A DNA stretch of 64,000 nucleotides from Tubiluchus corallicola. Lineage: Eukaryota; Priapulida; Priapulimorpha; Priapulimorphida; Tubiluchidae. The stretch is from NCBI GenBank assembly GCA_030141605.1, contig JAQGDQ010000047.1, positions 62,001 to 126,000 on the forward strand, in the 5' to 3' direction. The stretch's first letter is position 1. Each line of letters starts with the position of its first letter. Shown one piece after another: positions 1 to 11,700 of this stretch. The notes beneath the pieces are model-generated. The model had not been told where the DNA came from. It was given only the letters and a program-made list of their open reading frames with translations, and did not search any database. The position numbers and the translations under genes were made by a program.

Positions 1-161
1 ACTGAATGAACACTCATACTGTGATGCTTCACATCAGAGAATGTTTGCATCTTCACATTACTTCACAAAATTAACAAATATTACTGTAATTTATTTTAAT
101 GTATGTGAAATTAAGTTAAAATTTATATATTACCAGTAAATAAACTAAAGTTATCCTAAGG

Positions 162-250
162 TACGTACGTACGTATGTATGTATGTATGTATGTATGTAT
201 GTTTGTATGTATGTATTTATGTATGTATGTATGTGTATGTATATATATAC
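162..250. repeat. GTAT/ACGT tetranucleotide microsatellite
   Basis: A run of imperfect GTAT (tatg) units, preceded by a few acgt units and ending in a short TA tract. It is a simple tandem repeat with no coding potential. Confidence 0.9.
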
Positions 251-621
251 ATCGGGTACGTATAATATACTCGGCCCAGGCACCTGCACGTATCTTGCAC
301 ACTAACACAGTAGGCTATTGATTTATTACTCGGCCATTGTTGACATCATTTACTCTGGAATATCTTAATATTTTATGGTTGACTTGTACACAGGTAATAT
401 ATAAAATGATGCAATTTTTGGTCTTAAAATGCACATCGGCTTGTACATAAGGTCGACTTGTACACACGTATATATGGTAACCCAAAGATAAGCAAGCAAA
501 CATAAAAAAATGTACCTGTGTTAGTTTTATACAGACTAGCAATAGTCTCACAAAATAACTGTTTATTAAATCGATTAATAATCATCTAGCCAAACCCCGC
601 AAAAGAATTTTTGCGCATAAA

Positions 622-826
622 CTCACAATAACAACCCATACCACATCACTCCACTCACAACACACAACCCATACCCTACCACCCCACCACATTATCCACA
701 TCACTTCACCCACACCACACCACCCTGACCAAACTACACCACTCTACCAACACCACACCACAACCCACCCGACCACACCATCCACAGCACACCATTCACA
801 GCACACACACCACACACACCACTTCA
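622..826. repeat. CCA/CACA-rich low-complexity tract
   Basis: About 200 bases consisting almost only of A, C and T on the plus strand, with repeated 'ccacac', 'cccacc' and 'cacacc' words and then a short GAT/ATG-rich stretch near 832-872. It reads as decayed simple-sequence or satellite DNA. Apparent His/Trp/Cys-rich translations of it are products of the repeat. Confidence 0.7.
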
Positions 827-1052
827 TATGGTGATCATGATGTTGATGACTATGATGATGATGACGACATCTACAGCCCCAACACCAACAGTAAGCATCA
901 CAGCAAAACCATGCAAAACATTTCGCACAAAGTTGAAACGGTGTACTACAATAGATGCTCTTAATCTGTCTACCAATGATCAATAATGCGCGGACAATCT
1001 GCATAGTTTTGTTTGCTGCTTCTCAGATTATAATTAGGCTAACAGAACATAA

Positions 1053-1277
1053 TTATGTACATGTATAATCTATAACACTGTAGAACGACGGATGATGACA
1101 ATGTGTGGAAGACCCACGAAATTTCTCAAACTCAAAGGCAGTGGATGTTCCAAATAGCGAGCAGCAAAGGGGGTTATAAAAGAACCTCGAAAATACACCC
1201 CTCCCGTTTTGTCTAGTGGACATCTCTCCTAGTGAAACCTTCAACATTTTGTAGACTGTTTTGTCCTTTTTCTCCAA
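1053..1277 (-). other. Unassigned open reading frame, possibly a relic
   Basis: A 74-codon minus-strand frame that does not look like random AT-rich translation: it has a mixed residue composition and an aromatic/Cys-rich stretch (SRFFYNPLCCSLFG). I recognise no family. It sits in the presumed intron upstream of the ACOT8-like exons and may be a transposon remnant or chance. Confidence 0.2.
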
Positions 1278-1458
1278 GTATGTTTATTTCTTCTTAGCTT
1301 GCCCAAACAGTTACACAAATTGCTCTAGTTTTTCTAGAGGCTGTTTGAGCAGTTTTCAGCATAATTTGCGTGGTTGGGTCCGGGAAAATGCCTATAGTGG
1401 GTATTCGTGGCCCTCCTGCTAAGTCTAAATATGACTATTACACCCACTGTTGAACGGG

Positions 1459-1800
1459 CTATCTAACCATTACTGGCACCACCCCGGCACGTTCCCGTTC
1501 TCTAGAAATAAGAGGTATAAGTTTTGCAATTTTTTGCAAAAAATGGTCAAAAGGGGCCATTTTGGAGGTTTTTCGCCCCATATTCCTCACGGTGGGCCTG
1601 ATTCGAATAAATAATAAATCGAAAAATAAACCCCCATGTACGAACCTTTCGTTTGACGTATAGATTGTCGAAAATGGTGCAGTCGTTGCAGCTGTAGCCT
1701 CGTCAGTTATATATCCATATACATCTTTACCACCGAAATTAATAATGCACGAATGTTCCACATAATGTTTATCTACCTTTTTAACTATTATTTTTGGCGA
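1459..1800 (-). other. Unassigned open reading frame, coding-like
   Basis: A minus-strand frame open from the in-frame stop at 1801-1803 to its own stop at 1459, about 113 codons. The first half (for example HSCIINFGGKDVYGYITDE) has protein-like composition, unlike the neighbouring Lys/Asn/Ile-rich translations. A possible 3' splice site lies near its 5' edge. It has no recognised domain. It could be one exon of an undetected gene or a repeat-derived frame. Confidence 0.25.
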
Positions 1801-2523
1801 TCATAGTAGACTGACAAATATATAAGTATATATGTTATGTATATTGCCTTGTCACCTTATAAGGCTATACATATTAATTAGCAAAAGTTATAGGCAGTGT
1901 TACACTGTTTTGCAAGTGAGACTTTCTTGAAATGGAACTGGTACTAACTCGTAGTTGTTTGTTCAGGTGGAGATAACAAAAAAAGTACTAAACACTTCCT
2001 CTGAGACCTCAATGAAATAGTTCACGAATGTTTCTTGCACGTGATGTTCAGTCAAATTTTGTAGAAAAAGAACCAGTAAAAAGATTTCCATTTTGGTGCC
2101 ATATACCTGGCTTTCTTCACAAAGTTTATTGGAAGTCTGTTAGATAGTCTTTGCGTAATAGGCTTACTGGCATAACAACCAAACAAACAGACAAAGAAGC
2201 AAACTGTGTTGAAGCATAACTTTCTTGACAAAGGTAAAAATAACTAAAATAATTGTCCCCCACTGTAACCCTAACCCTAACACACATATTTTACTACTAA
2301 GTGTGCCATTTTCCTGTGCCATTTTACTTACATTCTTATTTTGTCTATATACTTGTCTGTAAGGAAAAGCTATGTAACTGTGAGTGATGCTGACAGAGGT
2401 TATCAACGTGGCAAGTGTTCAGTCTGCTACGTTTACAGCAAAAAATTGCATTATTTAGTGGGTTATTTTTTTTACTTTAGAATGGTAAATTTTTGGTGAA
2501 CTTTTGAGATTTTTCACTGCTTG

Positions 2524-2779
2524 TTATCTGGTGAGGTCGAGGTATTAACTGGTGAGCTCAAGATATTATTTGGTGAGCTCGAGATGCTGTCTGGTGAACT
2601 GGAGATATTATCTTGTGAGCTCGAGATGCTATCTGATGAGCTCGAGATATCTTGTGAGCTCAAGATACTATTTAGTAAGCTCAAGATGTTATCTGGTGAG
2701 CTTGAGCTCTTATCTAGTCAGCTCGAGATGTTATCAGGTGAGATTGAGATATTATCTGGTAAGCTGAAGATACTATCTG
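2524..2779 (+). repeat. 21-bp coding-frame minisatellite
   Basis: Twelve units of a 21-bp repeat with consensus near 'ttatctggtgagctcgagat', plus a partial thirteenth. One unit is shortened to 18 bp. Because 21 and 18 are multiples of three, frames stay open and translate as a Leu/Glu heptad-like pattern (LSGELEM). The frame has no ATG and sits 120 bases upstream of an ACOT8-like exon, so I read it as intronic satellite rather than a gene. Confidence 0.85.
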
Positions 2780-2900
2780 TTTTTTCTCGATAGATATTTT
2801 CTCGAATATTCGATTTGGAAGAAATAAAGCTATGTTCCTTCTTTAGTATTCATGTCAAAATTGCTCACAGTATTATAAGTCACTTTTACTTTGCATTTAG

Positions 2901-3913
2901 TTGGCATTTATCACATCACTTGATCACACGCTGTGGTTTCATGAGCATTTCAAAGCAGACGAGTGGTTGCTGCTGGAATGTGAGTCTCCACAGTCAGGTA
3001 AGTTCAAGTTTATTGTTATGTATGAAATATAACATAACCACGTTGCTGTAGAGCAAAAATTGTGGAGGCTGTCCCATTTATTTAGATTTAGACTTGTGGA
3101 AATTTTATTTAATTAACAAGTTTTTGATTCACAAGTGCTTTTTAATAGTTTAATAACAGGGAAACTAAGATATTTAGTATTATGCAAAGGAACATTTTTA
3201 TACCTGTGTTTTTTTAATAAATATTTTGTATAAACTAATGATTGAATAAAATTAGTTATTATATTGCTGATGGTTATCATTAAGTTCAAAACAAATATTT
3301 TTGCCTGCACTATATGCACTATTTGCCTGTACTGTAAGATACAGATGCATATTTTGTCATCACTTGTTTTGAACGAGGAAAGAAATAGAAATTATTAATG
3401 CAAATAAAAATCCTTATTTCAACTAAAGCAACGACTAATGTTCAGTGAGTACAAATCTATTGGATAAGTATAATTAAGTCTATTGGCACGGTTTTTTCGT
3501 GGAGATGTAGCTGGTATGAGAGATAAGAACTAAGACTGTTAAGAGAAATGGCGTTCAGATTTTAAACAAGTGTCACTGAAGCTGTGCTGTGGGCCCCAGC
3601 GTCCTGTGTATTTATTTTGAAGTTGTAGTTCATGATGGACAGATGTGTATGGGCAGCATGGAACAGCATTCACACAAGATTTAATAGTTGTACGGCACTG
3701 CATCAATTAAGTGAGTTGTACAATATGTACATTTTTGGCAGTTTTGAAGTTGAGAAAGAAATATGAATATGTGTTTTATTTTTGCTAAGGTATTAATTTC
3801 AAATTGTTTTTATAGGAAACTCCCGTGCTTTAGTTACAGGACGATTATGGAAGAGAGATGGAACACTGGCTGTTTCGTTTGCTCAGGAGGTATTGATGCG
3901 ACCAAAGCTTTAA
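2901..3913 (+). CDS. ACOT8: Acyl-CoA thioesterase 8-like (C-terminal two exons, 5' part missing)
   Basis: The last two coding exons of a TesB/ACOT8-family acyl-CoA thioesterase, which hydrolyses acyl-CoAs to free fatty acid and CoA in peroxisomes. Exon 2901-2997 follows an AG acceptor (tttgcatttag) and ends at a GT donor (gtaagt). Exon 3816-3913 follows 'tttttatag' and ends with TAA at 3911-3913; the phases join cleanly (one base plus two). The first exon encodes SLDHTLWFHEHFKADEW and ECESP; the second encodes GRLWKRDGTLAVSFAQEV. These match the conserved C-terminal hot-dog half of ACOT8/TesB, including the Asp (in SLDH) and Gln (in FAQE) of the catalytic triad known for TesB. The protein ends in -PKL, a non-canonical peroxisomal PTS1-like tripeptide (human ends in -SKL). 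I searched 1-2900 by eye for the preceding exons and found none; they probably precede the window. Confidence 0.88.
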
Positions 3914-6900
3914 GATCCATTAGTGAATTAGTCAGAGAATTAGATTGTTTCACAGTCCGCGTATTTGTATTCAGGATGTTAACACCACAGAATTGTCTCT
4001 TCTCCTGCAAATTTATTGCAAAGCACACAGTGTTTTATATCACTGACCTTGGCCGCATTGTGTCTTGCTGAAATTTAGCTACATAAAGCACTTATGTGCA
4101 AGTGCGTCACATTTTGTAAACTAATTATCTGCTACTGAGATCACTGAAGGATTTTTCAGATTTCGCTTCGGACCACTGATCATACTGTTTGCCCCATCAC
4201 TAGTCCCATCCCATTCCCAGGGCTGCTGCTAGCCATTGCAGGCCCTGGGACAGCAAGCATCAAGGGCCCCACTTCAAGTGGCAGAACATTGCATAAAGCT
4301 GAACTAAACACAGAAATGAACCAAGCACAAGACTCTGCCATTTCCCCATTGTTGCCAGTGCCTCCACCAATCAAAAAGTACCCCGGTGAGGGATAGCTAG
4401 AGAAACGACAAGATGAAATGGCTTATCCACATAGACAACTTTATGAAGAAAAAGTTTTAGCAGCTCTAGCTATATAAAACCCTGGCTGCGTCCTTAATCT
4501 TCTCGGGCCCCAGTGCACTGACCCCTCCTGGCCCCCACTCTCATCGAGCTTGTCCATTCCCATGCCTATTATGAAATACATACTAAACACCCGAAAGAAC
4601 AATAGGCAAAAATTGCATCCAGTTCATCTCCTTCATTACTCATTAGCACAGGGCTTTGTACATGTACACATCTACCTGTTTAATTAGGCCAATAACTGTG
4701 ACAAACATCAACATTTTGAATGAAAGTTCAAGCTTATGGTTAAAATACTAAAATCTTTGTTAATAATGATCCTTTGGTCTTTAGTTTTTACTATCATTTC
4801 TGCATTTTATTCCATTGAAATTTTCTTTGACATACATATTAGCCTTACAAAAGTTGATGATGAGGTATACAAGGATCCTAACTATGAAGACAATCACCGG
4901 AAATGATTTGTGGATACTGAAATATAACTATCATGATCTTCATCAAAATTATCTCATGGTGCTGGTTGCTGTTCACATTTTTGTAATGCGGACCATGCCC
5001 TTCATTATGGGAAAAGACTTTTGTAATGCTTTTAAATGCAACAATTTTTACATTCACCATTCATCTTCCAAGATTAGTACAATAAAAAACTATCAGTAAT
5101 CCAACAGGTCAAATAGTTAACCAATTGGTTTGTAAATTGGCTACACTCAAGCTTCAGCTGGCCAGAAAGAGTCACAATAGAATATTTCCAATGAAACGAT
5201 TTTCACCAAGTTTCCTTTTCAGAATAAGAGGGACCCTGAAGGCTGACAGCCTTATTTATAATGATCTATTGGCATTTTCACGGTATTTATAATTTTGTGT
5301 GTTTTGGAAGTCATGGACTCCAAACTTTGCTAAGTGATTAAGAAGGACCAATGGAATGATATATGTCTTCACTAACCTGTTTAACTGAAAAAATACCTTG
5401 CTTCTTTTCCTTATTTTCTTTAAGCGATGTATTTATAGATTAAGATTTTTTATTGTTCTTATACGTAGCTATTTAGTGTTGTGCTGTAGTTTATTTTTCC
5501 CTGACTGTAAAACAATAATTATTGTAAAAGTATCAATGAATAAACTAACTAAATAAGTAAAATCACTAACAATAATGTGGCGTGAGAAGTAACCAAGATC
5601 ACAAGAATCTACAGGAAAGAGGACCAAAGAATTTTATATACTTAGTCATTTTACTTGAAGTACATGGTTTAAAATTCGACTTATAAGCAATATTGTCACG
5701 TGTCTGCATTTAAATGATCTCTGCAAGTGGTTTTATAAAAATAGACTAATTTTCCTCCTAATTCTTATCTGATGGTCTTTTGTCGGGCAGCTTCAAGAGT
5801 TGGTGTAACATAACTATTATAATTGTTCTGCAATTTTATACGTGAAATTATTATCAATTTACCAAACTAGGCTACCCAAATAATGAGGAAGTAAACCTTA
5901 ATGATGAACAATAATAAAGATTCCACAATACAGAAATTGAAAAATATGGCATTTTAGTACACCTCTGCAAGCCTAAACAGTGCAGCATAGTAAATTGAAA
6001 TACTGAACTCTTTTTTATTTCAATGTTGTAGGATTTTTGTTAATAAGCTGCTCTAAATTGTTTGGAACTCTATACAGCACAATAATAAAAAACCATATTT
6101 CATGACTTAAATTTATAATTACTAATTAAAATTTTTTATTTGTCTTGATCTATAATATAATTTCAAATGTACATAATATATTTCTGTGATATTAAATACC
6201 CTAAGAAACTAGGAAGCTTTTGATGGTCTGTAATCTGTGATAAACAGCAACTGCCTGTTCACATTGGCACCCTTATTCAGTTTGTTATGTTTTCATTAAT
6301 TCATTCACACGATGTGTCGTTAATATTACTGTAATCAATAACCATTGTAGTTTTTGTTAATTCTGTCTTGAAAAGACATTCTGTAACAACTGCCTTTTGA
6401 AACTACTTCCACAATTTACTATTTAACTGAATTGTGCTTAAAAAATTTATCTGCATTTTCTGCGAGGTTTGTTTCAGGAGCTAGAAGCAGCTTAATCACC
6501 TTGCCATGCATGTGCATAAGAGAGGTTAAATGGGTTCAGTTCAGTAAAAATTATTTTGGTTTTTATACATTCTCATCTGTTAGTTGGTCTTTTAAACATA
6601 TCTTCAATATTCACACTTCTGTTGTAAAGCTTCAAAAAGTCATTTGGGCAATTTGACAATTACAGCAATATCATAGTTTTTAATCAATCAGCTTGCAATT
6701 TAGAACAAACCCAGAATGTCAACTACATGTAGTTCACAGCTATTTGGGTAAAACCTCGATGTGAATTAGCTGAAAATAAATAGTCTGCTTTGTTTTCTCC
6801 AAATGAATTTCATGTTGTAATAACTATTCGTATGTTGCTGTGTATTTTAACTGTAGTGACTGTATGAAAATCCATAATTTAACATTTTACAGTTATATTA

Positions 6901-8715
6901 CACTTGCATTGCATTGGCACATATGTGTCGGCCAATTAATTTGATAGTGGTATGTATTTTATTATGTAATCATCTTCCCGCGCATCTATTCAAGTAATTT
7001 TGAAACTAAATCTGAAGTCATTTTAATCAAATTTAGCCAAGAATGACTGCTCACTCAGCATTTTATTTTATGTTTCCTTAATTGTCTAATCTGTGCTCTA
7101 ACTTGACATAGTCTGTAAACCGCAACAGCTTATCTTTCAGACAATAATTATAATAATTTTATTTTTGCATTATAGTATAAATTATAATAATAATGTATAG
7201 CTAATCAATGATTTCTTAGTTGGTTATAAACACACCTCTACTGAAAGTTTTCTAAGAAATGTCACATATTTCCTATTTAATAAATATTTGCTCTGGTTAA
7301 AGCTTTAGCAAAAGCAATGCTATGCTAGCTTGACACAACACACTTGTACGGAAAACGGTGTTTTAGTATTCTACTGAATACTAAATGCAACATTTCTCAT
7401 TCTTTTATATAATATGTATCTCAGACAGCTTGTACCAAAATATAAAAAATGGCAAGTCATTGCTGGGCTCAACTATTATGAAGAGATAAGATGCTTGAGT
7501 GTTCACAAGAAGCATCCAAACTTAAGTGAACTTATTTTAAAAATGTGACCTCATACTGAGAGTATCATAATAACTGTGACCTGTAAAAGTGGCAAAACTA
7601 GCTACACCTGTCAACATAGTGTTGCCAATTATAAGCTAGTCTTTTTACAGCATCACAAGTACAATACTAGCACAGCTTATATATGCATAGTTTAAGAGAA
7701 TATAGAAAACGTGAGCTTCAAATAACTGCCACCATAGTTACAAACTAACAGTGTACAGAAAATTATGTGTACATGAATGACATGCAAAGTATTAATACAA
7801 AAAAATGCATAAAAAAGCACAGTTTGTTAATGCTGATACACTTTAGGATTAATGATTATGACTCCAAGTTATTGCAATGTATTACTTGTGATATATTTTT
7901 TTGTAATCACTCCATCATAGCTAACAAAGACGTAAAAATTCAGGATGATACTGACAGCACAGTGTGTTCCACTCTCTAGTAATGTGTACTAATAGCCTAT
8001 AGGTCTATTAATGCTACTGAGTTAAGAACTTAACTGAGTGTCCTCTGATAAAATGACCAGTAAACCATGTGTCATATTATAGATCAATGGGTAGAGAAAA
8101 CTAGCTTTCGTAAACATAAGCCGTCATCTATATGCATCACATTTGCATAAAGTATTAAAGACTCAAGATTTTTTGTGACAATGCTTTTCTACACAAGGTA
8201 CTGTTAATTTCACAATAATTTTGCTAACTGCAAAATCTATAAAACACCAACGTCTATTGACAATTACAATGACTTACAGAAATACCTGACTGCACGAGTC
8301 TCAAGGTTTGACATGGTCACACATTGCTATTCATTAAGTATTGATTCATTAGATCATAACATTTCATCTTAAAAAAACACCTGCATTCATAATTCTGTTT
8401 GACATACTTATCTAACACTGAATTTTTCATGCAGGCTGAGAACCTGTAGAAGATATCATAATTTCATTTAAAACAATTCTTACAATCAAACATAGGCAAA
8501 TGATCCTGGAAGGCAATTATTTAAGGACACAAATGTGAACACAAAAAGTTTACAACAAAATAAAATTCATGTAATGAATAGCACACATCCTAGGTAATAT
8601 TATGTCACAAAGTTTCATAGTTTTCTGTGACCCGTTTGATATGAAATTGCTGAAACTTTATACAATATAGAGTCAAACTGACTTTTTAATCAACAAATCT
8701 AGTTAAATACTTATA
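3914..8715. other. ACOT8/RANBP convergent intergenic and 3'UTR region
   Basis: Between the stop of the plus-strand ACOT8-like gene and the stop of the minus-strand RANBP9/10-like gene. It must contain both 3'UTRs, but I cannot place the poly(A) sites. It is AT-rich with no frame I can support as coding. A GC-richer repeat-like block lies at about 4185-4600. Confidence 0.6.
4185..4600. repeat. GC-rich repeat-like block, probable decayed transposon
   Basis: Composition shifts sharply here. 'ggccctgggacagcaagc' and 'caagggccccacttc' near 4242-4275, and 'cgggccccagtgcactgac' near 4503, are separated by AT-rich DNA. Blocks of this kind recur in the window (17.6 kb, 29.7 kb) and look like ends of hAT-type DNA elements, but I found no clean terminal repeats or duplication. 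Confidence 0.3.
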
Positions 8716-11700
8716 TCAATGCTGACACACATACATATCCGTGTTTACAAAAGCACAGGAGCCCATGCCAGCCTTGGACATCAGCGCAGTGCATTCCTTC
8801 ACTTGACCAATTACCAATTCAAGAGGTGGTTGGCGAGGCATATTGTGTGATTCTGCAACATAAAAGACAAATGAGAAACCAGAGTTTATAAAAACTAAAA
8901 ATAAGCATAAACAAATGAAAATCAACAGCAGAGTATAAGATTTCTCCTAAGCAGAAAATCCAAGTACGAATGAAAGTCCCTAAGAGATGAAAACGAGTCT
9001 GGCATTTTTTTATTTAGTTTAATCAACTTTATCATTTCTAAATCTTGATAATACTAAAGAATTGTGTAATACACCTTTCAACCATGTGTTTTTTCAACTG
9101 AAGCTCTTAATATTTACAAGCTTTGGTTACTCTTAATAAACATCTCAGGACTCACACACAAAAAATCACTGTCTTAATGTACAATTAACTCAGCACGGTC
9201 TATATCTCAGGATGAGGAAATGACACTGAGCTGGTACAGATTATTAGGCAATCAACAAAACTTAGAATTCGATATAAATTAACACAGAACTGTGTTAAAT
9301 GGATTTGACCATATTGCATTTAATTTAAAGCAGATACCTAGAATGGCACTATTTAGAGCTGCACAAACTGGCTCTCTTTCAACTGGGTTTAACTGATGAC
9401 CAACTGGACTGTTCCATGGGTCTGCATATGCTAACAAACTGAAAGCATTCTAAAAAAAGCAATATCAAAAATAAAAACCAGCATCATTTATAACGATTAA
9501 AAATAACTAATGGTAGTGTCTATAAACTAGAAGGAACAGAATACTGAATGGAAACATGCAGCAACTACACCTAGGTTCATTGTAGCTTTTCTTTATTCAA
9601 CACATTCACCATGTAAGGAAAAGCATAAATGTGGAGAAAACAAAAAATGCATGTAAAAAATTATTTTTCTCTTATAAACCACAAATTTGCTTTCATGTAA
9701 TAATAAAACAAACAAGCTGTCTGAGCAAGTGAGCGAATTAAGAAAATTGAAGCTGCTCTAGCCACCAACACTTTTTTACATATGTACAGCAAAATTACAA
9801 TAATATTATCATTACCTACTCTTGCTCAAAGTAGGCTACAGACTTGTCAATGCATCTTTAAAATAATTCAAGTAAATAAATTGTTAAATACACAGTGTAG
9901 CCACAACTTGCTTTTGTACAACGTAAGCTATGCCAGCTGTCAAATACAGTTTAAACAAATGTGCAAGTCAACATATTAAAATCATAATACTTTTCTAACC
10001 TGTAACATTTTCTTGTTAGCATCATTCTTGCCATGTTCTTGTCTGAGATACACGCTAAGCTGTTGCAGATCTCTTCCAAATTGTAACATCTTTTCAATGG
10101 CAATTTGACTTCCTCCACATAATTGCCTCTTTTGATGAGGCTGATCCACTTCTACAAAAATGAAAAATAGTAAAACATTCATACTAGTACATTCCAGTAT
10201 TCATAATGACATAAATCTACTTTATAACACTTTTCGTGTAATGAATCTAAGTAAATATTTCCAAAATAGCCAAAAGAGATCTGAAGTTATAAGAAAGATG
10301 AGTAGAATAGCAAGCTTGCTAATTGAGAACAAACTCAGTTTTACAGTTCTTTAGTTTCCAATAGCTTATAAAATAATGTGGCCTAGGAAGGTGAAGTGTC
10401 GCTTGGTTAAATTAAGGAAGGTTGGGCCAGGTGAGCTAGTGGATTCGTGAATACGAGGAAAATCATTTCTAGGTGCTTTTATCTACCCATATTTCTTCTG
10501 CTTGTTTTTCTTGTTTAAAAGATATGTATATGCAATTGTGATTCAAAATCTCATCTTATAAGATTAAAACTGAAGACGAGTAAGGTTCAGTAACATCACC
10601 ACACTCAACATTGTAAGTAGACCTGAGTACTAAATACCAACCTACACAGGGTGAACAATAACACTTACAAACAAAAACGATAAAATGCTTTATTTAAATA
10701 AAAATGCAGATTTAAGAAAGATGACTGTCAATTTTTTCGCTAGCACATGCACTAGTAGGTTTTCTGAAAACAATTTTTCTGCCAGATTCAGCAAACTCAA
10801 CAACTACATATTATTCAACTTACTAGAGCTAGACATAATCTTACAAAATACATTTTCCTGGCTTTTTTCTGCTTTACTTATCAGCACAATGGCATGAGAT
10901 AATTTGCTTAGCTGCTCAAAAACTCGAGTGTAAGCAAGTTCATGCACCTGATGACCAAAAGTGAAGAAAAACCGACCAACTTTAGTTATGAACAGTCTGT
11001 TAACACTGAATTAATCTTCCATTTCTGAACAAACAAATATTCAAGTCCATCATTCTTTCATTATGACTGCTTGAAACGAAATCTGCTTTAACATTTATAT
11101 ATTATCAATTGTATTTAGTAAAAAATGCATACCCATTTCACAGTCATCTTCATCGCAGCACACACCATTAGACACAGTACCATTGCTGACTGTTTCCTTG
11201 TCTTCAATAGTGAAAGGAGGTGTCACATGTACTTCCATGCCATTTTCATGGTCGAATTCTATGTTGTTGTGACAACTTCCATTCTGTGTACTGTTTATAG
11301 CATTCATATGCTCTTCTGAGACTGGTTTCATGTCCGAGTTCTGTTGCAGATGTTTTGTGTTGATTACATGACTAGGACTGTTGCTCCCAGACTTGAGTGC
11401 TGTACGATAGACTGGACTCATGCTGGGAGAAGACTTTGCTGAACCACCACCACTGCTGTTTCTTGACTTAGGGCTTCGGATTGCTGCCCCACGCACCTCC
11501 GAGTCTGTACCATTCACCATTTCTATGAACTGCCTACATTTAAGCATGAACAACAAATTGCGGTTGCACTCCAACAACCCTGGATATAGCTTCTGTGTCG
11601 TTTCTATGGCTTCACCCATCCTGCCTGCTAGAACCAACTTTTGGATGCCTGAAATTTAGCAGTTAATGCAGTTAAATAAATTTATGTTATTAAAATCAAC

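Noticed and set aside
2268-2282. AACCCTAACCCTAAC, telomere-like repeat
   Set aside because: Only two and a half units in unique DNA; far too short for an interstitial telomere block.
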